The notes beneath the pieces were generated by a model. That model did no database searches. It saw only the letters and a program-made list of their open reading frames with translations, and was not told the origin of the DNA. The position numbers were made by a program, and so were the translations under genes. Below, in pieces: positions 18,027-25,241 of a DNA stretch of 64,000 bases. Source of the DNA: Alteribacillus iranensis (GTDB lineage: Bacteria > Bacillota > Bacilli > Bacillales > Marinococcaceae); NCBI RefSeq assembly GCF_900113025.1, contig NZ_FONT01000001.1, forward strand, positions 558,001 through 622,000. Reading direction: 5' to 3'. Position 1 is the stretch's first letter; every line of letters begins with the position of its first letter.

Positions 18027-18425
18027 GCTTATCTATCTCCTTTATGGAAAGTTATATCTATCTTGACAACTGTGTACTCTTTCACCCCTATGAAAGAGAG
18101 ACCGACTGTGTAAAAAAGGGCTGTTTTTTGAAGTTAGGAAAGCATGCCATTTTGGCGTTGCAATTCAGCTACAACGCTATCGGTACTACAAGTTTCATTC
18201 CCTTAGCGACGCTCGTGTCCGATAGGCGAGTGCTATGCACCTTTCTTTAAAAGTTAGAGTGTCGGGCGCATCTATACAATGGCTTTGAAATTGCTTTTTC
18301 TGAAACTTCTTACCGACAGACAACGCCTTAATCAGACCTTTTTAAGCCTGCGGGAGTTCAACTGCTGCTTTCCCGTTCGTCGCCACCTGACCCTTTTCTT
18401 TTAGTGAGGCCGTTATGTTATCCCT
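18027..18425 (-). promoter_or_regulatory. Long structured 5' leader of recA
   Basis: About 400 non-coding bases lie between the predicted transcription start (near 18424) and the recA ATG. Foldable parts include CGGGA/TCCCG (within 18345-18375), CTATCGG/CCGATAG (18177-18225 region), CGTTG/CAACG (18153-18175) and CTCTTTCA/TGAAAGAG (18088-18105) close to the ribosome binding site. No riboswitch family is recognised. No long open frame is present; a 14-codon GTG frame starting with VATNGKAAVELPQA occurs near 18375, but its start site is weak. Confidence 0.45.
18134..18253. repeat. Repeat-like insertion in the recA leader
   Basis: The left end TTAGGAAAGCATG and the right end CATAG...GCACCTTTCTTTAA are roughly inverted (GAAAG...GCAT), reminiscent of the terminal GATAAGAAAGCAT of the dispersed element at 13201. 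The inside holds two hairpins. It may be a diverged relative of that element; the match is weaker than between the other two copies. Confidence 0.3.
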
Positions 18426-18430
18426 TTATT

Positions 18431-18459
18431 ATCATACCTTTTTTAAAGTATTTTGCCAA
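18431..18459 (-). promoter_or_regulatory. Sigma-A promoter of recA
   Basis: Minus-strand TTGGCA (18454-18459), a 17-base spacer, TATGAT (18431-18436). It lies just downstream of the LexA-like box and of the helicase terminator, with recA the next gene. Confidence 0.75.
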
Positions 18460-18467
18460 CACTTTTA

Positions 18468-18481
18468 CGAACATTTATTCG
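18468..18481. promoter_or_regulatory. LexA (DinR) box upstream of recA
   Basis: CGAACATTTATTCG matches the Bacillus SOS consensus CGAACRNRYGTTYG at 12 of 14 positions, including both CGAAC and TTCG arms apart from one base. It ends 8 bases upstream of the recA -35 box, as expected for LexA-repressed recA. Confidence 0.75.
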
Positions 18482-18517
18482 ATTTATTGATAGTGAAATT
18501 TCTTTTACACAAAAACG

Positions 18518-18553
18518 AAAACTGTTCAAAGACTTTGTGTCTTTGAACAGTTT
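18518..18553. terminator. Terminator of the DEAD-box helicase gene
   Basis: A 16-bp perfect stem, AAAACTGTTCAAAGAC with its complement, loop TTTG. A and T flanks make it usable from both sides. It separates the helicase from the recA promoter. Confidence 0.9.
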
Positions 18554-18572
18554 TATGCAGAATAAATTGCTA

Positions 18573-20177
18573 TTATCTAGTAGAGCGCGAATTTGATTGA
18601 TTTCGTTTCGGGCGAGGCTTAGCGGGTTCTAGGTTTACTCTTGCTCCGTTAATGCGGGAATAACGCAAGGCTTCATATACAAATGGAGCTACTTCTTCCG
18701 GTACTTCTACGAATGTAAATTTGTCAAATATATCTATCCGTCCGATGGCTTTGCCTGGAATGCCGACTGCGTCCGAGATTTCATCAATAAGTACTTTAGG
18801 GCTCATATTTACGTTTCGACCCACGTTGATGAAGAATCTTGTCATACCTTTCGCTCCTCCGGTCTCTCCGAAATTGTAGCCCGGGTCATTTTCTCCAATT
18901 GCAGCTGAAAAATTAAGTTTCATAAGGGAACGAACGATATCTTTCGGTTCATACTCAAGAAGAAGATCTTCAGCCAGCTCGTTAAACAACGCCAAATCTT
19001 CGTCATCATTCAGTTGATCGACAATCAAATTTTTCCATGATTCCTGCTGCTTCTCCACAACTTCTTCAATAGACGGAACCGTTTTAGATGGGATCGACAT
19101 TTTTATTTCTGCCTCAATGGAACGCAAATGCTTCATTTCCCGAGGAGTGACTAAAGTAATCGCCTGACCGGTACGTCCGGCTCTGCCTGTTCTGCCAATA
19201 CGATGCACATAGCTTTCAGGATCTTGAGGAATATCAAAGTTGATGACGTGACTAATATTTTGTACGTCTATCCCGCGTGCCGCAACATCTGTCGCGACGA
19301 GAAATTCTATCGTGCCCTCTCTAAACTTTTTCATGACCGCGTCCCGTTGCGGCTGGGTCAAGTCTCCATGAAGCCCATCAACGAGATACCCTCTAGCCTG
19401 CAGTGCTTCTGTCAATTCAGCAACCCCTTTTTTCGTACGACAAAAAATAATCCCTAAATCAGGATTTTGGCTGTCCAAAATACGACAAAGTGATTCCTGT
19501 TTATTTTTTTCTAAAACTTTGTAATAGGCCTGGTCAATCGAAGGGGCTGTCACTTCACTTTTATTAATAGATACTGTCACAGGCTTAACCATGTAGCGTT
19601 TTGAAAGCTTACGAATCGCCTGGGGCATCGTGGCTGAAAACAATAGAGTTTGTCGGTCGACATTGACTTGCTTCAATATCGCTTCAATGTCATCGACAAA
19701 ACCCATATCAAGCATTTCATCAGCTTCATCAAGAACTACCGTGTTTACTCGGTCAAGCCGCAACGTTTTACGGCGTAAATGGTCTTGAAGACGTCCAGGA
19801 GTACCGATCACTATTTGAACTCCTTGTTTTAAAGCCTTGATTTGATGTCCAATCGATTGTCCACCGTAAATTGGCAGGGTCCGAACATTTACATGCCTAG
19901 ACAATTTTTGAAGTTCCCCCGAAACTTGAATGGCCAATTCTCTAGTCGGTGTCAATATAACAGCTTGAACGTGATTGTCATTCGTAATGCGATTGATGAG
20001 AGGAATTCCAAAGGCAGCCGTCTTACCAGTGCCGGTCTGGGCTTGTCCAATGACATCGTCTCCTTTTAAAATCGCAGGGATTGCTTTTTCTTGGATCGGA
20101 GAGGGTTCTTCAAATCCCATTTCTCGGATTGCTTTTTTAATTTCAGGTTTTATATCAAAATCATCAAAATACGTCAT
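18573..20177 (-). CDS. DEAD-box RNA helicase with DbpA-type RNA-binding domain
   Basis: 534 aa. Q motif FEEPSPIQ, motif I AQTGTGKTAA (residues 45-54), PTRELAIQ, GTPGR, DEADEML (about 150-156), SATMPQ, and motif VI HRIGRTGRAGR define a complete ATP-dependent RNA unwinding core. Residues about 430-515 form a DbpA/DeaD-type RNA-binding fold (FFINVGRN...IDIFDKFTFVEVPEE), followed by a basic tail (KPRPKRNQSNSRSTR). It resembles DeaD/CshA enzymes of cold adaptation, ribosome assembly and the degradosome. It sits between cinA and recA, adjacent in B. subtilis. ATG follows AAGGTGG. Confidence 0.92.
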   Translation of the reverse strand: MTYFDDFDIKPEIKKAIREMGFEEPSPIQEKAIPAILKGDDVIGQAQTGTGKTAAFGIPLINRITNDNHVQAVILTPTRELAIQVSGELQKLSRHVNVRTLPIYGGQSIGHQIKALKQGVQIVIGTPGRLQDHLRRKTLRLDRVNTVVLDEADEMLDMGFVDDIEAILKQVNVDRQTLLFSATMPQAIRKLSKRYMVKPVTVSINKSEVTAPSIDQAYYKVLEKNKQESLCRILDSQNPDLGIIFCRTKKGVAELTEALQARGYLVDGLHGDLTQPQRDAVMKKFREGTIEFLVATDVAARGIDVQNISHVINFDIPQDPESYVHRIGRTGRAGRTGQAITLVTPREMKHLRSIEAEIKMSIPSKTVPSIEEVVEKQQESWKNLIVDQLNDDEDLALFNELAEDLLLEYEPKDIVRSLMKLNFSAAIGENDPGYNFGETGGAKGMTRFFINVGRNVNMSPKVLIDEISDAVGIPGKAIGRIDIFDKFTFVEVPEEVAPFVYEALRYSRINGARVNLEPAKPRPKRNQSNSRSTR

Positions 20178-20251
20178 TTGTTACCACCTTTTTTCTTTCA
20201 ATAACCAAGTTCCTTAAAAATTAGAAAACCATGGTTTTTAACTTTTCCTGA

Positions 20252-21487
20252 TTAGTTTTTCATAAATCTTAATAAATGCCAGCAGCCATAATAAACGGAC
20301 AATCGACGAATCTGGTCGCGCCCACCAGCAAGGTGTAATACATGAGAAGCTGTTCGTTTTGAATCAGCAAGTCCAATCCACACTGTACCTGGTTGATGTC
20401 CTTCTAATGCGTCCGGCCCTGCTACACCTGTAAAACTGATACCTAAGTCAGAGCCATATAACAATCGTGCTTTTTCAGCCATTGCTTCGGCACACTCTTT
20501 ACTCACCGCACCATGAGTAGATAAGAGTGACCTCTCTATCCCTAGCACTCGTTCTTTCGCTTCTAGAGAGTATGTCGTGGCTGAGCCAGTTAAAACGCTC
20601 GATGCTCCGCTAATATCTACGAGAGCTTTTGAAAACCAGCCACCCGTAATACTTTCTGCAGCCGCAATCGTTACGTGTTGATCTTTCAATAGCCTCACTA
20701 CATGAAAAGGTAACGTTTCATCCTCACGACCATACATGTACTTTCCAACTCTAGTTTTAATTTTTTCTTCCATATTATCTAAAAGCTTTATGCCTTCTTT
20801 ATGCTCTTGCACTTTCGCTGTGAGACGAATCGATACTTCTCCATCCGAAGCAAGCGGTGCAATGGTCGGATTTGTTTGCGCCTGAATCAGATCAATAAGC
20901 TCTTCTTCCAGACTGGATTCTCCAATACCAAAGAACCGAAGAACTCTAGACAGAACAAGAGATTCTCCGCCTACTTCTTTTAACAAATAAGGCTTAACAT
21001 CATTCCAATACATCGTTTTTAATTCTCGAGGGGGGCCAGGAAGAAGAATAATTCGTGTACCATCTAACTTTAGAGCCATACCGCATGCCATACCAGCCCT
21101 ATTATAAAATACTTCACTGCCTTCTGTATAGTGAGCTTGCTTCTTGTTATTCGGTGACATACGTTTCTTGCTCTGTTCAAAGTAACATTTTATTTTCTCT
21201 AATGTCGGTGTATGGTATGTTAAAGCCGCACCCGTTATTTCCGAAACAGTTTCCTTCGTTAAATCATCTTCTGTCGGTCCTAGTCCTCCCGTAAGAAGAA
21301 CAAAATCTGCGCGCTCACATGCTTCTTTAATAGCTGTCTTCAATCTTTCTTTATTATCCCCTACCACAGTATGCCGGTAAACGTTAATCCCAATTCCTGC
21401 AAGCTCTGCAGATAAATATTGACCATTCGTATTCGCAATTTGACCTAGTAAGAGCTCTGATCCTACTGCAATGATTTCTGCATTCAT
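20252..21487 (-). CDS. cinA: CinA family competence/damage-inducible protein
   Basis: 411 aa from ATG at 21487 (MNAEIIAVGSELLLGQ); a GTG 9 bases earlier overlaps the GAGGTG ribosome site and is less likely. The N-terminal molybdopterin-binding-like (COG1058) domain has GSELLLGQIANTNGQ and LTGGLGPTEDDLT. The C-terminal domain, from about 255, has AAESITGGWFSKALVD and FTGVAGPD, the nicotinamide-nucleotide amidase type. Family members act in pyridine nucleotide salvage or repair. It follows pgsA by 15 bases in an apparent operon. Confidence 0.96.
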   Translation of the reverse strand: MNAEIIAVGSELLLGQIANTNGQYLSAELAGIGINVYRHTVVGDNKERLKTAIKEACERADFVLLTGGLGPTEDDLTKETVSEITGAALTYHTPTLEKIKCYFEQSKKRMSPNNKKQAHYTEGSEVFYNRAGMACGMALKLDGTRIILLPGPPRELKTMYWNDVKPYLLKEVGGESLVLSRVLRFFGIGESSLEEELIDLIQAQTNPTIAPLASDGEVSIRLTAKVQEHKEGIKLLDNMEEKIKTRVGKYMYGREDETLPFHVVRLLKDQHVTIAAAESITGGWFSKALVDISGASSVLTGSATTYSLEAKERVLGIERSLLSTHGAVSKECAEAMAEKARLLYGSDLGISFTGVAGPDALEGHQPGTVWIGLADSKRTASHVLHLAGGRDQIRRLSVYYGCWHLLRFMKN

Positions 21488-21502
21488 GTTACCCACCTCA
21501 CC

Positions 21503-22081
21503 CTACATAGAATGTTTAAAGACATGTCTATTTTTCAAAAAGTAATCAATTCCTGAAATGATTGTAAGCAGTACAGCAATCCACATAAGAAGCATACCTA
21601 CAGGGATATTCCAGATGGAAAATGGAAAGTTATGAAGCAATAACACCGCTAAGGCTGCCATTTGAAACAGTGTTTTCCACTTTCCGAGAGGACTCGCAGC
21701 AATAACGTGTCCATCAGCTGCGGCAACTAGTCGCATGCCCGTGACCGCAAATTCACGGCTTAAAATAATAATAGCCATCCAAGCTGGAAGCATCTGAAGT
21801 TCAATAAGCGAAAGCAAGGCAGCAGTGACTAACAGCTTATCTGCTAATGGATCAAGAAATTTCCCGAAGTTACTAATTAAATTGTATTTCCTGGCGAGGT
21901 AACCATCCAGCCAATCGGTTGCAGCGGCAATGACAAATAATAGACATCCTAGTACATGAGAAATTGGTAACACTTCTCCATAGATATCCCAAGTCCCAAG
22001 CGGTAAGGGGACAAGTAAAAAGACCATAAAAATAGGAATCAGACAAATCCTTGCGATAGATATCTTATTAGGCAGGTTCAT
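21503..22081 (-). CDS. pgsA: CDP-diacylglycerol-glycerol-3-phosphate 3-phosphatidyltransferase
   Basis: 192 aa from MNLPNKISIAR, chosen because GGGGGA precedes this ATG; earlier in-frame ATGs lack a site. It makes phosphatidylglycerophosphate, the committed step to phosphatidylglycerol and cardiolipin. Catalytic motif DG-x2-AR-x8-G-x3-D-x3-D is seen in DGYLARKYNLISNFGKFLD. Four or more membrane helices. It lies after the rodZ-like terminator hairpin, so it depends on readthrough or an unseen promoter. Confidence 0.96.
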   Translation of the reverse strand: MNLPNKISIARICLIPIFMVFLLVPLPLGTWDIYGEVLPISHVLGCLLFVIAAATDWLDGYLARKYNLISNFGKFLDPLADKLLVTAALLSLIELQMLPAWMAIIILSREFAVTGMRLVAAADGHVIAASPLGKWKTLFQMAALAVLLLHNFPFSIWNIPVGMLLMWIAVLLTIISGIDYFLKNRHVFKHSM

Positions 22082-22116
22082 AATTTCCCCCATTTCCAAC
22101 AGTTACAGTAAAAAAT

Positions 22117-22145
22117 CCCCCGGGCGCGTCTCCAGGCCCGCGGGG
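22117..22145 (-). terminator. Terminator or attenuator after the RodZ-like gene
   Basis: GC-rich stem CCCC(G)CGGGC / GCCCG(G)GGGG followed on the minus strand by ATTTTTTACTG, immediately after the rodZ-like stop codon. Since pgsA follows in the same direction, it may only reduce transcription. Confidence 0.8.
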
Positions 22146-22147
22146 TT

Positions 22148-23059
22148 TTAATCAACCGTTTTATCAAAAATGAGATATTGATGTACGGCATCATCAGGAT
22201 ATTCAATGACTTCTCCATTAAATCGAACAGTTACAGCTGTGGTATTTCCTATGTTTACGTTGACGTAATCTCGATCACTGTAATCAAGCTCTACCGTATC
22301 CCCAGGCTGAACTCCGGCAAAGTCTTCTATTACAGAACCACTCTCATCCTGAACATCCAAATAAGAGTTCCCGTCAAGCTCAATTTCCAACACCATTTCC
22401 TCCACATTGGAAGCGTCATATACAGAACGACGATTATTTGTAGATACGAGTTCAGGAACAGACTGATCATCTTCTGTCTTTTCTTCTGCTTCATTTTCTT
22501 CATTTTCTTCTTGTTCCTGTTCATCGGTTACTGATTCTTCCTCGTCTTCTGAAGCAGGTTCTTCAGAAGATTCATTATTATCTTCTGTATCCGTTGTTTG
22601 ATCGTCATTTGAATCGACTTCAATGGATGGATCATCTTCGGGTGCTATTCCCCCTGAACCGTTATTAGCAGTACCTTGTATCACTAGATAAATACCAGCT
22701 GCTACCACAACAAAAAAGATAATACCAAAAACGACAGGTGCAAAAGCAGATTTTTTCTTCTTTTTAGGTCTCTGAGATTTCGTTCTCTCCGCCCGTGATG
22801 GAAAGTCATTCGTCTGTTGCTTCGGTTGAGGAAGTTCTGAACCGTATGTTTCTAACACTTCTTCCGGATTTAAACCAAGCGCTTCTGAGTAACTTTTCAC
22901 AAATGCCCTCGCATAAAACGCACCCGGAAGTGCTTCATGTCGTCCTTCTTCGATAGCAGCAAGATATCGCTTTTGTATTTTCGTTAATTCCTTTAATCTT
23001 TCAAGTGAAATTCCTTGTTCTTCTCTTTTTGTTTTTAAATAATGACCAAGCTCTGACAA
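22148..23059 (-). CDS. RodZ-like protein (YmfM family)
   Basis: 303 aa from a TTG start (SELGHYLKTKREEQG follows), preferred because AGGTG lies 6 bases before it; a GTG 9 bases upstream is too close to that site. Residues 5-75 are a Cro/CI-type helix-turn-helix (KTKREEQGISLERLKELT). A basic patch (PKKKKK) precedes one membrane helix at about 105-127. The extracytoplasmic part starts with a very acidic linker and ends in a DUF4115-like beta domain. The family links the cytoskeleton (MreB) to cell-shape control. It precedes pgsA, as in B. subtilis. Confidence 0.9.
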   Translation of the reverse strand: MSELGHYLKTKREEQGISLERLKELTKIQKRYLAAIEEGRHEALPGAFYARAFVKSYSEALGLNPEEVLETYGSELPQPKQQTNDFPSRAERTKSQRPKKKKKSAFAPVVFGIIFFVVVAAGIYLVIQGTANNGSGGIAPEDDPSIEVDSNDDQTTDTEDNNESSEEPASEDEEESVTDEQEQEENEENEAEEKTEDDQSVPELVSTNNRRSVYDASNVEEMVLEIELDGNSYLDVQDESGSVIEDFAGVQPGDTVELDYSDRDYVNVNIGNTTAVTVRFNGEVIEYPDDAVHQYLIFDKTVD

Positions 23060-23075
23060 TATTAACACCTACCAC

Positions 23076-23852
23076 CTAACTGATATCAAAAGAAGAAAAA
23101 CCGGTTTCAACAATTTCATAAGAAATCTCCTCATCTTCATCATTTCTTAATTCAATAATGCAGTCGAAATCATCAAGCGTATAGGAGGATTCTCGAACAA
23201 AAATATCCGGATGCTCCACTACTTTAACGGCTGGAAGTCTCATAATCTCATCTACTAACATTCTATGTTTTTCTGATGCACGCATCATAGAGACAATTCC
23301 ATCAATGATGTAAACATGTCCGCCTTCCAATTCATCATCAGCAAGCTGACTTCTGACCGTTTGTCGCAATAAGGTAGAAGAAATAAAAGACCAGCGCTTA
23401 TTTGCACAAACGCTCGCAGCTACAAGAGATTCCGTTTTTCCAACTCTTGGCATTCCTCTTAAGCCAACAAGATAATGGCGGTCTTTTTTAAACAGTTCCG
23501 CCATAAAATCAACCAATATTCCTAACTCATCACGAACAAAACGAAATGTCTTTTTCTGATCCGTGTCTCTTTCTATGTAACGGCCGTGCATCACCGCCAA
23601 ACGATCACGCAGCTTAGGTTCACGAATCTTGCGGACAGTTATGCTGTCTATGGTGTCTAAAATAGCTCTAAGTCTCGTAATTTGATCGTCATGTTTACTT
23701 CGAATCAGCATAACGCGCCGACTCATTTCTACTCCATTAATAGAGACAATGTTGATGGATAGTTTCCCTAATAAGGACGAAATGTCACCTAAGAGCCCGG
23801 GGCGGTTTTGGTGGATTTCATACTCTAAGTACCATTCTTTTTTTTCGTCCAT
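23076..23852 (-). CDS. ymfK: YmfK family protein with ACT-like domain and P-loop
   Basis: 258 aa starting MDEKKEWYLEYEI, after a GAGGAGAG site; upstream in-frame codons precede that site. Residues 5-75 resemble an ACT regulatory domain (RPGLLGDISSLLGKLSINIVSI). GMPRVGKTES (around 142) looks like a Walker A loop, and HVYIIDGIV a Walker B-like strand, so nucleotide binding is plausible. Function is unknown (DUF3388 family). It lies directly before the rodZ-like gene. Confidence 0.85.
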   Translation of the reverse strand: MDEKKEWYLEYEIHQNRPGLLGDISSLLGKLSINIVSINGVEMSRRVMLIRSKHDDQITRLRAILDTIDSITVRKIREPKLRDRLAVMHGRYIERDTDQKKTFRFVRDELGILVDFMAELFKKDRHYLVGLRGMPRVGKTESLVAASVCANKRWSFISSTLLRQTVRSQLADDELEGGHVYIIDGIVSMMRASEKHRMLVDEIMRLPAVKVVEHPDIFVRESSYTLDDFDCIIELRNDEDEEISYEIVETGFSSFDIS

Positions 23853-24098
23853 TCCACTCTCTCCTCTGCAGACAGAAAGCATCATCAGTTACCTGTCATT
23901 TTACGCTATTTTTTTACATTTGAACAGACCTAACACTATATTTACCTGTAAATATGAGCGATTCCGGTTATGGTCATGAAAAAGAAAAGAAGGTGCCTCC
24001 CATTGGCGGTAGCGTTTGAGAAACGCCGGTTGTGCTGGCAACACTGGAAATGAATTGATGGTAATGAAGGGACAGGCTTGCAACTATTCTAAAAGAAA
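23853..24098. other. Intergenic stretch between ymfJ terminator and ymfK
   Basis: Without a convincing gene: a 60-codon frame on the minus strand lacks a ribosome site and family resemblance. One perfect hairpin, GCGTTT-GAG-AAACGC (24012-24026), lies inside a GC-richer patch (24000-24060). No clear promoter for ymfK was found. Confidence 0.35.
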
Positions 24099-24123
24099 CT
24101 GTCCTTCAATAAATGAAGGACAG
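24099..24123 (-). terminator. ymfJ terminator
   Basis: CTGTCCTTCA / TGAAGGACAG, a 10-bp perfect stem with a 5-base loop; TTTCTTTT follows on the minus strand. Confidence 0.85.
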
Positions 24124-24178
24124 CCCCTACTCTTCCTATAATTTTTAACATGTAGAAACACACGCTAAATCTGTAGTT

Positions 24179-24433
24179 TTATCTGTTATCTGTTTGGACC
24201 AATTTAACCATCATGTTGGCAATAGCGTGTTGTTCACGCTCATCTGCTACTTTCCAGAGATCTGACAGCACACGTTCTTGTTCATTTTTTGGATCAACTT
24301 CATTGGCTAAGTAGTCACCAACTTGATAAGCGACGTCTGAAATAACATTTTCAGCCATCCCACCTTGTTTTGCCTGATCTAACTTATTATCCAAAAACTG
24401 TTTCCATTGATCCCAGTTATTTAATACTGACAT
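24179..24433 (-). CDS. ymfJ: YmfJ (DUF3243) small protein
   Basis: 84 aa, soluble, helical, charge-rich (WDQWKQFLDNKLDQAK at the start; DEREQHAIANMMVKLV near the end). It matches the conserved DUF3243 family found beside ymfI and ymfK in Bacillus; biochemical role unknown. ATG follows AAAGGAGGG. A sigma-G-like promoter match lies 33-61 bases upstream, and it has its own terminator, so it is probably a single-gene transcript. Confidence 0.9.
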   Translation of the reverse strand: MSVLNNWDQWKQFLDNKLDQAKQGGMAENVISDVAYQVGDYLANEVDPKNEQERVLSDLWKVADEREQHAIANMMVKLVQTDNR

Positions 24434-24465
24434 AACTGTTCCCTCCTTTAAGGTGTCGTCCTTTA

Positions 24466-24494
24466 TAGGATGAACAAAAGAGAGAATATTATGC
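24466..24494 (-). promoter_or_regulatory. Candidate sigma-G (or sigma-F) promoter of ymfJ
   Basis: Minus-strand GCATA (24490-24494), a 17-base spacer, CATCCTA (24466-24472). Forespore consensus is roughly GHATR-N17/18-CATWHTA; one mismatch in the second box. Confidence 0.4.
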
Positions 24495-24520
24495 AGTACT
24501 TTATCAATTGAAAAATTGAA

Positions 24521-25240
24521 TTACCATCCACCATTCACATCTAAAATATGTCCATTTACATAACTGGACTGCGGTCCGGTTAAAAATGATACTGCTTGCG
24601 CTGCTTCTTCTGCCTTGCCAAAACGCCCCGATGGTAATTCCTCTCTTAATTCTAATAGGTCTACATCAGAAATATCATTCATCATAGGAGTATCCATGAC
24701 TCCAGGTGCAATAGCATTCACTCTCACACCTGATCGGGCGGTTTCTTTTGCAAGAGCCTTCACAAAGGCATTCACTCCGCCTTTCATGGCAGAGTATGCT
24801 ACTTCCAGTGCAGCACCTCTCTCGCCCCAAATAGAAGATATAAAAACCATATTGCCTTTCTTTCGAAAAATCATATCTGGCAACAGCTTCTTAGCTAATA
24901 TCATCGCATTCAGTAAATGAACATGAGCAAGTCGGTAAATTTCTTCATCGGTCGTCTCTTGGTACAGGCCATACTTAGACACTCCACAATTATATATAAG
25001 CGTATCTACAGGAGAATGCAGCTGGTTATACACGTGATCAGCCCCACCACGTAATGATAAATCTCCTTGAATAAGCTCAACGGGGATGTGGAACTCTTCA
25101 CATTTGTCCTTAATATTTAGCACTTCATCTTTTGATTGATGATAATGTAAAAAAAGAGGTTTATTTTTCCGAGCGACCTCCAATGCAATTGCTTTACCGA
25201 TAGCACCACTCGCTCCGGTTATTAACGTATATGCGGCCAC
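24521..25240 (-). CDS. ymfI: EF-P 5-aminopentanone reductase YmfI (SDR family)
   Basis: 239 aa, GTG start with a weak AAGGCG site, one base after the ymfH stop. The cofactor motif is TGASGAIGKA (residues 8-17); the catalytic SSI...YSAMK contains the serine and YxxxK pair (about 136-155), and NAIAPGVMDTPM follows. In B. subtilis YmfI reduces the 5-aminopentanone on elongation factor P to 5-aminopentanol, needed for polyproline translation. It is a FabG-like short-chain dehydrogenase, so substrate assignment rests on synteny with ymfF-ymfH. Confidence 0.9.
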   Translation of the reverse strand: MAAYTLITGASGAIGKAIALEVARKNKPLFLHYHQSKDEVLNIKDKCEEFHIPVELIQGDLSLRGGADHVYNQLHSPVDTLIYNCGVSKYGLYQETTDEEIYRLAHVHLLNAMILAKKLLPDMIFRKKGNMVFISSIWGERGAALEVAYSAMKGGVNAFVKALAKETARSGVRVNAIAPGVMDTPMMNDISDVDLLELREELPSGRFGKAEEAAQAVSFLTGPQSSYVNGHILDVNGGW

Positions 25241-25241
25241 T

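Noticed and set aside
18345-18400. Short leader peptide frame or known riboswitch in the recA leader
   Set aside because: A 14-codon frame has a weak start site, and I could not match the fold to the SAM, lysine, T-box, ydaO or ykkC patterns. Kept only as an unexplained leader.
23901-24083. 60-codon minus-strand frame between ymfJ and ymfK
   Set aside because: No ribosome binding site, no recognisable family and a hairpin in the middle.
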